Shown here in pieces: positions 6,692-14,253 of a stretch of 14,253 nt of DNA (position 1 is the first letter of the stretch; every line of letters starts with the position of its first letter). The DNA is from Paraclostridium ghonii (GTDB lineage Bacteria > Bacillota > Clostridia > Peptostreptococcales > Peptostreptococcaceae), in assembly GCF_023653455.1 (NCBI RefSeq), contig NZ_JAKEDR010000085.1, forward strand, positions 1 through 14,253, given 5' to 3'. The position numbers and the translations under genes are program-made. Under the pieces are notes generated by a model that saw only the letters and a list, made by a program, of their open reading frames with translations, was not told the origin of the DNA and searched no databases.

Positions 6692-6731
6692 AAAAATAGT
6701 GAAGCGTAATTTATACATCTCCACTATTTTT
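6692..6731 (-). terminator. Rho-independent terminator of the activase gene
   Basis: Arms AAAAATAGTGGAG and CTTCACTATTTTT form a 13-bp stem on the minus strand, with a 14-nt loop. The one non-Watson-Crick pair is G-U in a minus-strand transcript but A-C in a plus-strand transcript, so the hairpin is built for minus-strand transcription. The stem ends in a T run and lies 4 nt after the stop codon. Confidence 0.8.
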
Positions 6732-6735
6732 AAAT

Positions 6736-9700
6736 TTATATTTGTTTAAATGAAGTTGATAACATAAGTTTAATTCTGTTTATTTGATTTACTTCACTTG
6801 CCCCTGGATCATAGTCAATTGGAACAATATTCGCATTTTTATAAATTTGCTTCAATTCTTTAATTACCCCTTTTCCTGTTATATGATTAGGAAGACAAGC
6901 AAAAGGCTGCATACATATAATATTTCCCACACCACTTTCTATAAGTTCTATCATTTCAGCCGTTAGTAGCCATCCCTCTCCTGCTTGGTTTCCAATCGAA
7001 ACAACTTTAGAAGCTTTATTTGCTAAAACTTCAATATGTTCTGGTTTACTAAACCTTTTACTATTTTCTAGTGCATTTAAGTAATGTCTTTGATACATCT
7101 GTATTGTATCTTTCATTATCTTTCCACCTAGTTTTTTATATTTCTTATCAAGTAAATACTGTGATTTATAATAAGTGTTGTATGCGCAACTTAAAAAGAA
7201 ATTCATAAGTTCTGGAACTACAACTTCCACACCTTCTGCCTCTAATATATCTACAATATTATTATTTGCTAATGGATGAAACTTAACTAGTATTTCTCCC
7301 ACCAAACCAATTTTAGGCTTATTTTTTTCAATTATAGGTAATTCATCAAAATCTTTAACTATATCGTATATATTTTCTTTAAATCTAGATATATTAGCTT
7401 TTTTTAAGCTTTTTTTACAAATCTCTAAATGTTTTTGATATAGTTTATTAGCACTATCCTTGTATTTTTCATAAGGTCTTACTCTATATAAAACTTTCAT
7501 AAGTAAATCTCCATAAATAGCACCCATCATAACTCTATTTATAAGCCCTATAGAAAATACACTATATAAATTACGTTTTTCTTCTCCATTTAAAGATAAA
7601 GATATTACAGGAATATTACTATAACCTGCATCACTTAATGCTTTTCTTAGAAATCCAATATAGTTACTCGCCCTACAAACACCTCCAGTTTGTGTTATTG
7701 CAACCATAGTTTTATTTAAATCATACTTTCCACTTTTAATAGCTTTAACTATCTGCCCTATAACAATTATTGCAGGGTAACATGCATCGTTATTTACGTA
7801 CTTTAGTCCTTCTTCTACGGCTCCATCATAGTTTTTAAGTACCTCAACATTATATCCACATTCTCTAATTCCATGTTCTACTAGATCAAAATGTATAGGA
7901 GACATCTGTGGCATTAATATAGTGTAATTTTCTTTTGTATATTTGTTTAAATTACCTTTTACATATACTTTTTTGTTTTTAATTACTTTTAAATTATTAG
8001 ATTCCCTCTCTTCTATAGATGCCTTTAATGATCTTAATCTTATTTTTGCAGCACCCAAATTATTTCCCTCATCTATTTTTATACATGTATAAATTTTTCC
8101 TTCGCTATTTAATATTTCTTGCACCTGATCAGTTGTTACAGCATCTAATCCACATCCAAAAGAATTTAATTGTACAAGTTCTAAGTTTTTTATAGAATTT
8201 GTAAAGTTTGCAGCTCTATATAATCTTGAGTGGTATGTCCATTGGTCTACAACTCTTAAAGGATCTTCCATCTGTCCTAAATGACAAATGCTATCTTCTG
8301 TTAAAACTGCCATTCCTAGAGAATTTATTAGTTCTGGTATTCCATGGTTTATTTCTGGATCTATGTGATACGGTCTACCTGCTAGTATAATTCCCTTTTT
8401 ATTATTTTCTTTAATAAAATCCAAGGATTTTTCTCCCATATATCTCATGTCTTCTTTAAATCTTTCATACTCTTTAAATCCTAACTCTACACTTTTATCT
8501 ATTTCTTCTTTGCTAATATCTAAAAAAGTATTATCATAATTTTTAATTTTATTTAATTCTTTAAAAAGTCTTTTCTTTAAAGCACTCTTATTATTTATAG
8601 GTAAAAATGGATTAATATAAGTTATATTATTTTCTTTAATATCACTAACATTATTTTTTATTACTTCTGAGTAAGACATTACAACAGGACAGTTAAAACT
8701 ATTATTAGCGTTTTTAAACTCTTTTTTCTCACTTCTAACACATGGATAAAATATAGTTTTAACTTCTTTTTCAATTAAATTTTGTATATGACCATGAACT
8801 AATTTTGCAGGATAGCAAGCAGACTCAGATGCAATTGAATCCATTCCTTTTTCATAAATATGTTTTGAGGATTTATCTGATAAAACTACTCTAAATCCTA
8901 AATTAGTAAATATCGTATGCCATAGAGGATAATCTTCATATATATTTAAAACTCTAGGTATTCCAATTTCTTTTCTTATAGCATTTTTAAAATCTAAACT
9001 TCTATAGTTAAAAACTCGCTTATATTTATAATTGAATAAATTTATATTATCACTTTCTTTTCTATATAAGCCCATACCCTTTTCACATCTATTTCCAGAT
9101 ATAAATTTTTTTGAATTTCCAAAGTCATTTATAGTCAATAAACAATTGTTAGAACATCCTTTGCATCTATATGTATTTATTTTTAAATTTATATTATTCA
9201 TAGAATCTCTATCTAAAAGTGTTGTTTTATATTCTTCTTTATACTTCTCTTTAGCAATTATACTCGCTCCAAAAGCTCCCATTATTCCTGCTATATTCGG
9301 TCTAACAACTTCTCTATTAGTTAATATTTCAAAACATCTTAAAACAGCATCATTATAAAAAGTTCCACCTTGTACAACTGGAAATTCACCTATATCCTCA
9401 GGTGATTTTATTTTTACAACTTTATATAATGCATTTTTTATAACTGAATATGAAAGACCTGCACTTATATCACTTACTGAACTACCTTCTTTTTGAGCTT
9501 GTTTTACTCTAGAGTTCATAAAAACGGTACATCTTGAGCCCAAATCAACAGGATATTTTGCAAACAGTGCCTTGCTGGCAAATTCTTTTATGTCTAAATT
9601 TAGAGACTTTGCAAAAGTTTCTAAAAAAGACCCACATCCAGACGAACATGCTTCATTTAATATTATATTTTCTATAACTCCTTGATTTATTTTTAAGCAT

Positions 9701-10977
9701 TTCATATCTTGCCCGCCTATATCTAATATAAAGTCAACTTCTGGCGAGAAAAATTTAGCACCTTTATAGTGTGCTATAGTTTCTATCTCTCCGATGTCAA
9801 TTTTCAAACCACTTTTAATTAATCCTTCTCCATACCCTGTAACTGCAGAATTTACTATTTTTGCTTTGGATGGCAGTTTATCGTATAAATTATTTAAAAT
9901 ACTTATTGTTGATTCTAGTGGGTTTCCTTCATTGCTTTTATATTCTGAAAACAGTAAATTGCCCTCTTCATCTATTAATGCAACTTTTGTAGTTGTAGAT
10001 CCTGCGTCAATTCCTAAGAAACACTTTCCATCATAATGTTCTAATTCTTTTGATTTTACAATATGTTTTTTATGTCTATTTTTAAATGACTCATATTCTT
10101 TTTCATTATCAAATAGTGTTTTTATGTCTGAGTTATCTATACCTTCTGTATATTTTGTATAATTTAGGTTTTTTATTAAATCACTAAACAACATATAATC
10201 GTTTTTGTATGATAACGCAGCTCCAATAGCTATGTACAACTGTGCATCTTCAGGAAATATAATATTTTCTTCATCTAAATTTAAAACTTCTATAAATCTA
10301 TTTCTTAATTCTGATAAAAAATATAATGGCCCTCCCAAAAATGCAACATTTCCTTTAATTTTTCTTCCACAAGCTAATACGCTAATTGTTTGGACAACTA
10401 CAGCATGAAAAATGCTAGCAGCTATATCTTCCTTTCTAGCCCCTTCATTTATAAGCGGTTGTATATCTGTTTTTGCAAAAACTCCACATCTAGCAGCTAT
10501 ACTATATATATTTTTATAGTTTTTTGCTAAATCATTTAATCCTTGTGCATCTGTTTTTAATAGTATTGCCATTTGATCTATAAAAGACCCTGTACCACCA
10601 GCACATATACCATTCATTCTTTGCTCTATTCCATTAGTCAAATATATTATTTTAGCATCTTCTCCACCAAGCTCTATGACTACATCAGTTTCTGGATTGT
10701 AATTTTCAATAGCTTTTGTACTTGCTACTACTTCTTGAACAAAGTCTACATGTAAATCTTTTGCTAGACTCATTCCTCCAGATCCTGTTATTACAACAGA
10801 TACATCTTTTTCACCTATAGTGTTATAAGCTTCTTGCAATAAGTCTATAACTGCATTTTGTATATCTGACAAATGCCTTTTGTATGATTTAAATACCATA
10901 TTTTTATTATAATCCAATACAACAACTTTTACTGTGGTTGATCCAATATCAATCCCTATATGGAAATTATCTATCAT
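6736..10977 (-). CDS. Large fused 2-hydroxyacyl-CoA dehydratase activase (two ASKHA domains plus DUF2229-type region)
   Basis: A 1413-residue protein of the BadF/BadG/BcrA/HgdC activase family, which uses ATP to drive an electron into dehydratases and reductases acting on CoA thioesters. Two ASKHA ATPase domains are fused in tandem: GIDIGSTTVK about residues 8-17 and GIDAGSTTTK about 322-331. Each carries the two cluster cysteines of a HgdC monomer: C125 (NGICAGGTGSF) and C164 (ARCGVF), then C444 (NEACSSGCGSF) and C483 (SRCTVF). One chain could therefore hold the [4Fe-4S] cluster that HgdC shares across its dimer. A Cys-rich patch (C605, C608, C612, C631) follows, then a long DUF2229-type region with GRPYHIDPE, and a C-terminal part with GNQAGEGWLL and MQPFACLPNHITGKG. 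GGGGGG lies about 6 nt before the ATG at 10977. An upstream ATG at 11043 has no ribosome site. No dehydratase subunits lie nearby, so the partner is unknown. Confidence 0.9.
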   Translation of the reverse strand: MIDNFHIGIDIGSTTVKVVVLDYNKNMVFKSYKRHLSDIQNAVIDLLQEAYNTIGEKDVSVVITGSGGMSLAKDLHVDFVQEVVASTKAIENYNPETDVVIELGGEDAKIIYLTNGIEQRMNGICAGGTGSFIDQMAILLKTDAQGLNDLAKNYKNIYSIAARCGVFAKTDIQPLINEGARKEDIAASIFHAVVVQTISVLACGRKIKGNVAFLGGPLYFLSELRNRFIEVLNLDEENIIFPEDAQLYIAIGAALSYKNDYMLFSDLIKNLNYTKYTEGIDNSDIKTLFDNEKEYESFKNRHKKHIVKSKELEHYDGKCFLGIDAGSTTTKVALIDEEGNLLFSEYKSNEGNPLESTISILNNLYDKLPSKAKIVNSAVTGYGEGLIKSGLKIDIGEIETIAHYKGAKFFSPEVDFILDIGGQDMKCLKINQGVIENIILNEACSSGCGSFLETFAKSLNLDIKEFASKALFAKYPVDLGSRCTVFMNSRVKQAQKEGSSVSDISAGLSYSVIKNALYKVVKIKSPEDIGEFPVVQGGTFYNDAVLRCFEILTNREVVRPNIAGIMGAFGASIIAKEKYKEEYKTTLLDRDSMNNINLKINTYRCKGCSNNCLLTINDFGNSKKFISGNRCEKGMGLYRKESDNINLFNYKYKRVFNYRSLDFKNAIRKEIGIPRVLNIYEDYPLWHTIFTNLGFRVVLSDKSSKHIYEKGMDSIASESACYPAKLVHGHIQNLIEKEVKTIFYPCVRSEKKEFKNANNSFNCPVVMSYSEVIKNNVSDIKENNITYINPFLPINNKSALKKRLFKELNKIKNYDNTFLDISKEEIDKSVELGFKEYERFKEDMRYMGEKSLDFIKENNKKGIILAGRPYHIDPEINHGIPELINSLGMAVLTEDSICHLGQMEDPLRVVDQWTYHSRLYRAANFTNSIKNLELVQLNSFGCGLDAVTTDQVQEILNSEGKIYTCIKIDEGNNLGAAKIRLRSLKASIEERESNNLKVIKNKKVYVKGNLNKYTKENYTILMPQMSPIHFDLVEHGIRECGYNVEVLKNYDGAVEEGLKYVNNDACYPAIIVIGQIVKAIKSGKYDLNKTMVAITQTGGVCRASNYIGFLRKALSDAGYSNIPVISLSLNGEEKRNLYSVFSIGLINRVMMGAIYGDLLMKVLYRVRPYEKYKDSANKLYQKHLEICKKSLKKANISRFKENIYDIVKDFDELPIIEKNKPKIGLVGEILVKFHPLANNNIVDILEAEGVEVVVPELMNFFLSCAYNTYYKSQYLLDKKYKKLGGKIMKDTIQMYQRHYLNALENSKRFSKPEHIEVLANKASKVVSIGNQAGEGWLLTAEMIELIESGVGNIICMQPFACLPNHITGKGVIKELKQIYKNANIVPIDYDPGASEVNQINRIKLMLSTSFKQI

Positions 10978-11105
10978 AAATATCCCCCCATTGTTTAGGC
11001 CAAATTGATTATCAATATAAAATATGAAATTTTCTTTCATCATATTACATATACTATTTTAAGTTAAATCATTTAAAAATTTTATTATACGAACTTTTTT
11101 TATAT

Positions 11106-11134
11106 TTTACTTTTTAATGTATGTATATTATAAT
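11106..11134 (+). promoter_or_regulatory. Promoter of the guanine deaminase gene
   Basis: A -35 hexamer TTTACT (11106-11111) is separated by 17 nt from a perfect -10 TATAAT (11129-11134). Transcription would begin near 11141, giving a leader of about 40 nt. No purine riboswitch core is recognisable in the leader. Confidence 0.6.
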
Positions 11135-11180
11135 TTTCATTAACGATTATTATATTTTTCATGCATATTAGGAGGAATTT

Positions 11181-12452
11181 ATGATACAAATATACAAAGG
11201 TAACATACTATTTACGAAAGATAAAAATAAATTCGAAACAATAGAAAATGGTTTTATAGTAGTTAAAAGTGGTAAAATTTTAGATATTTATAAAAATCTA
11301 CCTGATAAATATAAAGATTTTGAATTTGTAGACTATAAAAATAATTTGATAATTCCTGGAATGAATGATTTGCATTGCCATGCTCCTCAATTTAAAAATT
11401 TAGGTATGGCTATGGATAAAGAGTTAATACCTTGGCTTAATAACTACACATTTCCTGAAGAAGGAAAATACAAAGAAATAGAATATGCAGATAAAATGTA
11501 TAAACGTTTTATAAAGGAGGTTTGGAAGCATGGAACAACTAGAATAGCAGTTTTTGCTACTGTTCATAAAGACGCTACTGTAAATCTTATTAATTTGTTT
11601 AAACATAGTGGACTTGGCGCATTAATCGGAAAAGTAAATATGAATATAAACTGTACAGATGATTTATTAGAAGATACTAATAAGTCAATTTCTGATACTA
11701 AATATATATTAAAAAATTATTACAGTGAAAATAATCTTGTTAATCCTATAATTACACCTAGGTTTATACCCAGTTGTGATAGCGAACTTTTAAAAGAATT
11801 AGGAAATTTAGCAGTTAAATATAATATTCCAACTCAATCTCATATATCTGAGAACCTAGGAGAGATTGATTGGGTAAAAAAACTTCAACCTGAATCTAGA
11901 TTTTACGGAGATGCTTATAATAGATTTAATTTATTTGGACAAACAAAAACTTTGATGGCTCACTGCGTTTATTCTTGTGATAATGAATTAGAACTTATGA
12001 AAAAAAATAATGTTTTTGCAGTTCATTGCCCTAGTTCAAATTTAAATTTAGGTAGTGGAATTATGCCTGTTAGAAAATTTTTAGATAAAAACATTAATGT
12101 AGCTTTAGGTTCAGATATTAGTGGTGGCCATGATTTATCTATATTTAAAGTTATGGTAAATGCTATACAATGTTCTAAACTTTTATGGGTAAATTCAAAT
12201 AAAAATTTTGATTTTTTAACTCTTTCAGAAGTTTTTTACATGGCTACAAAGGGTGGTGGAAGTTTTTTTGGAAAAGTTGGAAGTTTTGAAAAAGGATATG
12301 ATTTTGATGCTTTAATTATAGATGATAGCAATTTATATCCCGATGATTATAATCTAATTGAAAGATTAGAACGATTTATATATATAGGTGATGATAGAAA
12401 TATAGTTCATAGATATGTTAGAGGAAATAAAATACCTGAACCTAAATTTTAA
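11181..12452 (+). CDS. guaD: Guanine deaminase
   Basis: A 423-residue amidohydrolase converting guanine to xanthine and ammonia, a cytoplasmic purine salvage and catabolism step. Metal ligands and family signatures are in order: PGMNDLHCHAPQF with H65 and H67, TPRFIPSC at 192-199 (specific to guanine deaminases), H221 and E224 in SHISEN, H261 in MAHCVYS, HCPSSNLNLGSG at 282-293, and D312 in GSDISGG. The C-terminal composite domain has LTLSEVFYMATKGGG. The length is normal. AGGAGG lies 5 nt before the ATG. It is transcribed divergently from the large activase gene. The cold-shock gene lies 103 nt downstream on the same strand with no clear terminator between them. No purine transporter or xanthine dehydrogenase is in the window. 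Confidence 0.94.
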   Translation: MIQIYKGNILFTKDKNKFETIENGFIVVKSGKILDIYKNLPDKYKDFEFVDYKNNLIIPGMNDLHCHAPQFKNLGMAMDKELIPWLNNYTFPEEGKYKEIEYADKMYKRFIKEVWKHGTTRIAVFATVHKDATVNLINLFKHSGLGALIGKVNMNINCTDDLLEDTNKSISDTKYILKNYYSENNLVNPIITPRFIPSCDSELLKELGNLAVKYNIPTQSHISENLGEIDWVKKLQPESRFYGDAYNRFNLFGQTKTLMAHCVYSCDNELELMKKNNVFAVHCPSSNLNLGSGIMPVRKFLDKNINVALGSDISGGHDLSIFKVMVNAIQCSKLLWVNSNKNFDFLTLSEVFYMATKGGGSFFGKVGSFEKGYDFDALIIDDSNLYPDDYNLIERLERFIYIGDDRNIVHRYVRGNKIPEPKF

Positions 12453-12555
12453 TAAATTTGACATTTATTTTCTACTATTAAAATTAACTTATAGGTAATA
12501 ATATTCATAGATAAATATAAAAGTTTATCTAAATTAATTTTAAAGGAGTTTTTTT

Positions 12556-12765
12556 ATGTCAAAATTCACAGGCGTAGTTAAATGGTTCGATGATAATAGA
12601 GGATATGGTTTTATATGTGCTAATGATGGAAATGACGTTTTTGTTCATTATTCTAATGTTAAAGAAAATGGTCATTGTAAAGATTTGCATGAAGGAGAGG
12701 AAGTAAGCTTTGATGTTATAGATGCTCCAAAAGGTTTATCTGCTATAAATGTCCATAAAATGTAA
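12556..12765 (+). CDS. CspA-family cold-shock protein
   Basis: A 69-residue single cold-shock domain that binds single-stranded RNA and DNA, acting as an RNA chaperone. KWFDDNRGYGFI at 9-20 holds the RNP1-type aromatic residues (W10, F11, Y17, F19), and DVFVHY at 27-32 is RNP2. GDNA- or RNA-binding basic residues are fewer than in some homologues, and the protein has two cysteines (C21, C41). AAAGGAG precedes the ATG by about 7 nt. A perfect -35 TTGACA lies at 12458-12463, but no convincing -10 follows at the right distance, so the gene may have a weak own promoter with an AT-rich leader, or be read from the guanine deaminase promoter. Confidence 0.95.
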   Translation: MSKFTGVVKWFDDNRGYGFICANDGNDVFVHYSNVKENGHCKDLHEGEEVSFDVIDAPKGLSAINVHKM

Positions 12766-12768
12766 AAT

Positions 12769-12841
12769 AAAATGTGTATTCTCCTATAAATAATTGTAAT
12801 CAAGATATTAATTTAATTACAAAATAGGAGGTACACATTTT
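12769..12841. terminator. Long imperfect hairpin between convergent genes, probable bidirectional terminator
   Basis: Outer arms AAAATGTGTATTCTCCTAT (12769-12787) and ATAGGAGGTACACATTTT (12824-12841) pair with one small bulge. An inner 7-bp stem TTGTAAT/ATTACAA closes a 15-nt loop. The A and T ends suit termination in both directions between the convergent cold-shock and MFS genes. It is much larger than the other terminators here, and a relic of a small palindromic repeat element cannot be excluded. Confidence 0.6.
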
Positions 12842-12845
12842 CACT

Positions 12846-12866
12846 AAACTTAAATATTTTAAGTTT
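12846..12866 (-). terminator. Small A/T-rich stem-loop at the end of the MFS gene
   Basis: A perfect 9-bp inverted repeat AAACTTAAA/TTTAAGTTT with a 3-nt loop contains the MFS stop codon (12859-12861). It is weak and may only assist the larger hairpin next to it. Confidence 0.35.
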
Positions 12867-14073
12867 CAATACTAGATATACTTATTTTGTTTTTCCAAAT
12901 CAAATAACCAATCATGCTTAATACTATTAAAAAGCATCCATAAGTTTTAATAATTATGTGAATAGGTATTAAATCACCTAAAAAGCCCGTTATGCCCATT
13001 GATAATATTAAAATCAAATTTCCTATTGCTAAATCTATACTAAATACTCTACCCAACTTTTCTACATCAACATACTTTTGTAAATATACTCCATATGCAA
13101 TATTGATTATAGCTGCAATAAGACCACAGCATGCAAATGCAATAAGAATAGCTATCTTACCATTACACATGCTAAATATAACGTGATTCATACCATATAA
13201 TCCCATACCAACTACAATGATTTTTAATTCAGGTAATTTTACCGACACTTTACCTATCAAAAACGAACCTACTAGTGATCCTACACCAAAAACTGTCATC
13301 GCCCAACCATAAGCTTGTGCATTAAATGATAATTCTTCTGTTAAATATGAAGTGTACAACATATTAAAAGATCCAAAAGCTATAGATGTGGTTGCAAAAA
13401 ATATGATAACAAACTGTATAAGAGGTTTTCTAAGTATATATTCAATTCCATCTTTAAAACTAACAAAAAACTTCTCTTTTTCAACCTCTATACCATTTAT
13501 TTTTTTATGTTTATAATTAATAAACATTTCGCTAATTCCAGATATAATAAATGATATCCCATTGATTAGAAATACACTAGAAACACCGAATTTAGCAATT
13601 AATACTCCCGCTATACACGGCCCTATTAATAATGATATTTTACCTGCCATAACAATAAGTGCATTTGCTGACACTAACTCTTCTTTTTTTACTATTTGAG
13701 GGGTCAATCCATATAATGCAGGATTAAAAAAAACATCAAAAATACTTTGAATTAAAATGACTACATAAATAATTTTTACTTTAACAGAAAATAGCAAAGT
13801 TAAGGAAAGTATACCTCTTATTAAATCACAAAAAATAATTATATGCTTTTTATTAAGTCTGTCTACCCATACTCCTGCAAAAGGCCCTATTATTATAGTA
13901 GGAACTTTCATTAAGATTAATACATTTCCTAAATCAGAAATTTGATTTGTTAACTTCATAACAATCCAAGTTATACCAATATAGTTAATACTAGATCCTA
14001 AAGAAGAAACCCATTGTCCTAAAAAAAGCAATGTAAAATTCCTATTTTTTAATATTCTTAAATATTCTTTCAT
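12859..14073 (-). CDS. MFS transporter, EntS/MefA-like (MFS_3) family
   Basis: A 404-residue secondary transporter with about 12 hydrophobic segments, normal for the major facilitator superfamily. The N-terminal RNRNFTLLFLGQWVSSLGSSI style start (about residues 9-29) and the motif A-like loop GVWVDRLNKKH at 67-77 between segments 2 and 3 match the MFS_3 group, whose members export macrolides, siderophores or other small molecules by proton antiport. The substrate here is unknown. GAGGTG lies about 5 nt before the ATG. It is convergent with the cold-shock gene and appears to be a single-gene unit. The 180 nt upstream to the window end is AT-rich and shows no promoter I would defend and no other gene. 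Confidence 0.9.
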   Translation of the reverse strand: MKEYLRILKNRNFTLLFLGQWVSSLGSSINYIGITWIVMKLTNQISDLGNVLILMKVPTIIIGPFAGVWVDRLNKKHIIIFCDLIRGILSLTLLFSVKVKIIYVVILIQSIFDVFFNPALYGLTPQIVKKEELVSANALIVMAGKISLLIGPCIAGVLIAKFGVSSVFLINGISFIISGISEMFINYKHKKINGIEVEKEKFFVSFKDGIEYILRKPLIQFVIIFFATTSIAFGSFNMLYTSYLTEELSFNAQAYGWAMTVFGVGSLVGSFLIGKVSVKLPELKIIVVGMGLYGMNHVIFSMCNGKIAILIAFACCGLIAAIINIAYGVYLQKYVDVEKLGRVFSIDLAIGNLILILSMGITGFLGDLIPIHIIIKTYGCFLIVLSMIGYLIWKNKISISSIET

Positions 14074-14253
14074 TTTTCACCTCTTTACATATATATTTTA
14101 AAACTAATCTTAAGAGTTTTTAAGTTTATATCATAATTATTTAGTATGTAATTAATATTATTATGAAATCCATAAACAGAATTAATAAATATTCTTATTC
14201 AAAAACAATACAACTTATTTAAAAATATTATTAAAAATTTATTTATAATCAAT

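Noticed and set aside
10978..11043. 22-codon N-terminal extension of the large activase
   Set aside because: There is no ribosome site before the ATG at 11043, and the family's conserved start lies just after the ATG at 10977, which has GGGGGG upstream.
11089..11100. PurR-box-like ACGAAC upstream of guanine deaminase
   Set aside because: Only a partial half-site with no paired second half, so chance is likely in this AT-rich stretch.
11135..11180. Purine riboswitch before guanine deaminase
   Set aside because: The leader after the predicted start is only about 40 nt and shows no three-way junction or conserved loop sequences.

Overview
The window is very AT-rich, with strong GGAGG-type ribosome binding sites, short intergenic gaps and long A/T-tract terminator hairpins. 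It encodes a YtrA-type GntR/ABC operon, a large fused 2-hydroxyacyl-CoA dehydratase activase and LarE. Together these suggest an anaerobic low-GC Firmicute of the Clostridia, perhaps Peptostreptococcaceae-like; this is an inference from content, not an identification. Twelve protein genes are supported: ten on the minus strand and two (guanine deaminase, cold-shock protein) on the plus strand.

Layout, left to right. (1) 19-2001, minus: larE followed 9 nt later by a THUMP-domain RNA methyltransferase, with a good promoter at 2031-2059. (2) 2125-4208, minus: a GntR/YtrA-like regulator, an ABC ATPase and an ABC-2 permease in one operon. It has its own promoter, a candidate operator in the leader, and terminator hairpins at both ends. 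(3) 4202-4561, minus: an ArsC/Spx-family thioredoxin-fold gene whose catalytic cysteine codon is an in-frame UGA, followed by a small hairpin that fits a bacterial SECIS element. Read through the UGA, it gives an intact 119-residue probable selenoprotein. A standard-code gene call would report only a 75-residue C-terminal fragment. (4) 4641-6563, minus: a GNAT acetyltransferase and an ApeA-like protein with a HEPN RNase motif, a candidate anti-phage defence gene. (5) 6692-10977, minus: one very large gene with two ASKHA activase domains fused to a C-terminal DUF2229-type region, ended by a terminator hairpin. (6) 11181-12765, plus: guanine deaminase and a CspA-family cold-shock protein. (7) 12769-14073: a long imperfect palindrome, then an MFS transporter on the minus strand.

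The genes do not form one pathway. The window is a set of small independent units: RNA modification and LarE sulfur transfer, a regulated ABC exporter, a redox selenoprotein, possible defence, radical-dehydratase activation, and purine salvage. The strongest result is the selenoprotein. It depends on an in-frame UGA exactly at the family's catalytic Cys position, a hairpin with correct geometry just downstream, and an otherwise unbroken frame with a ribosome binding site.
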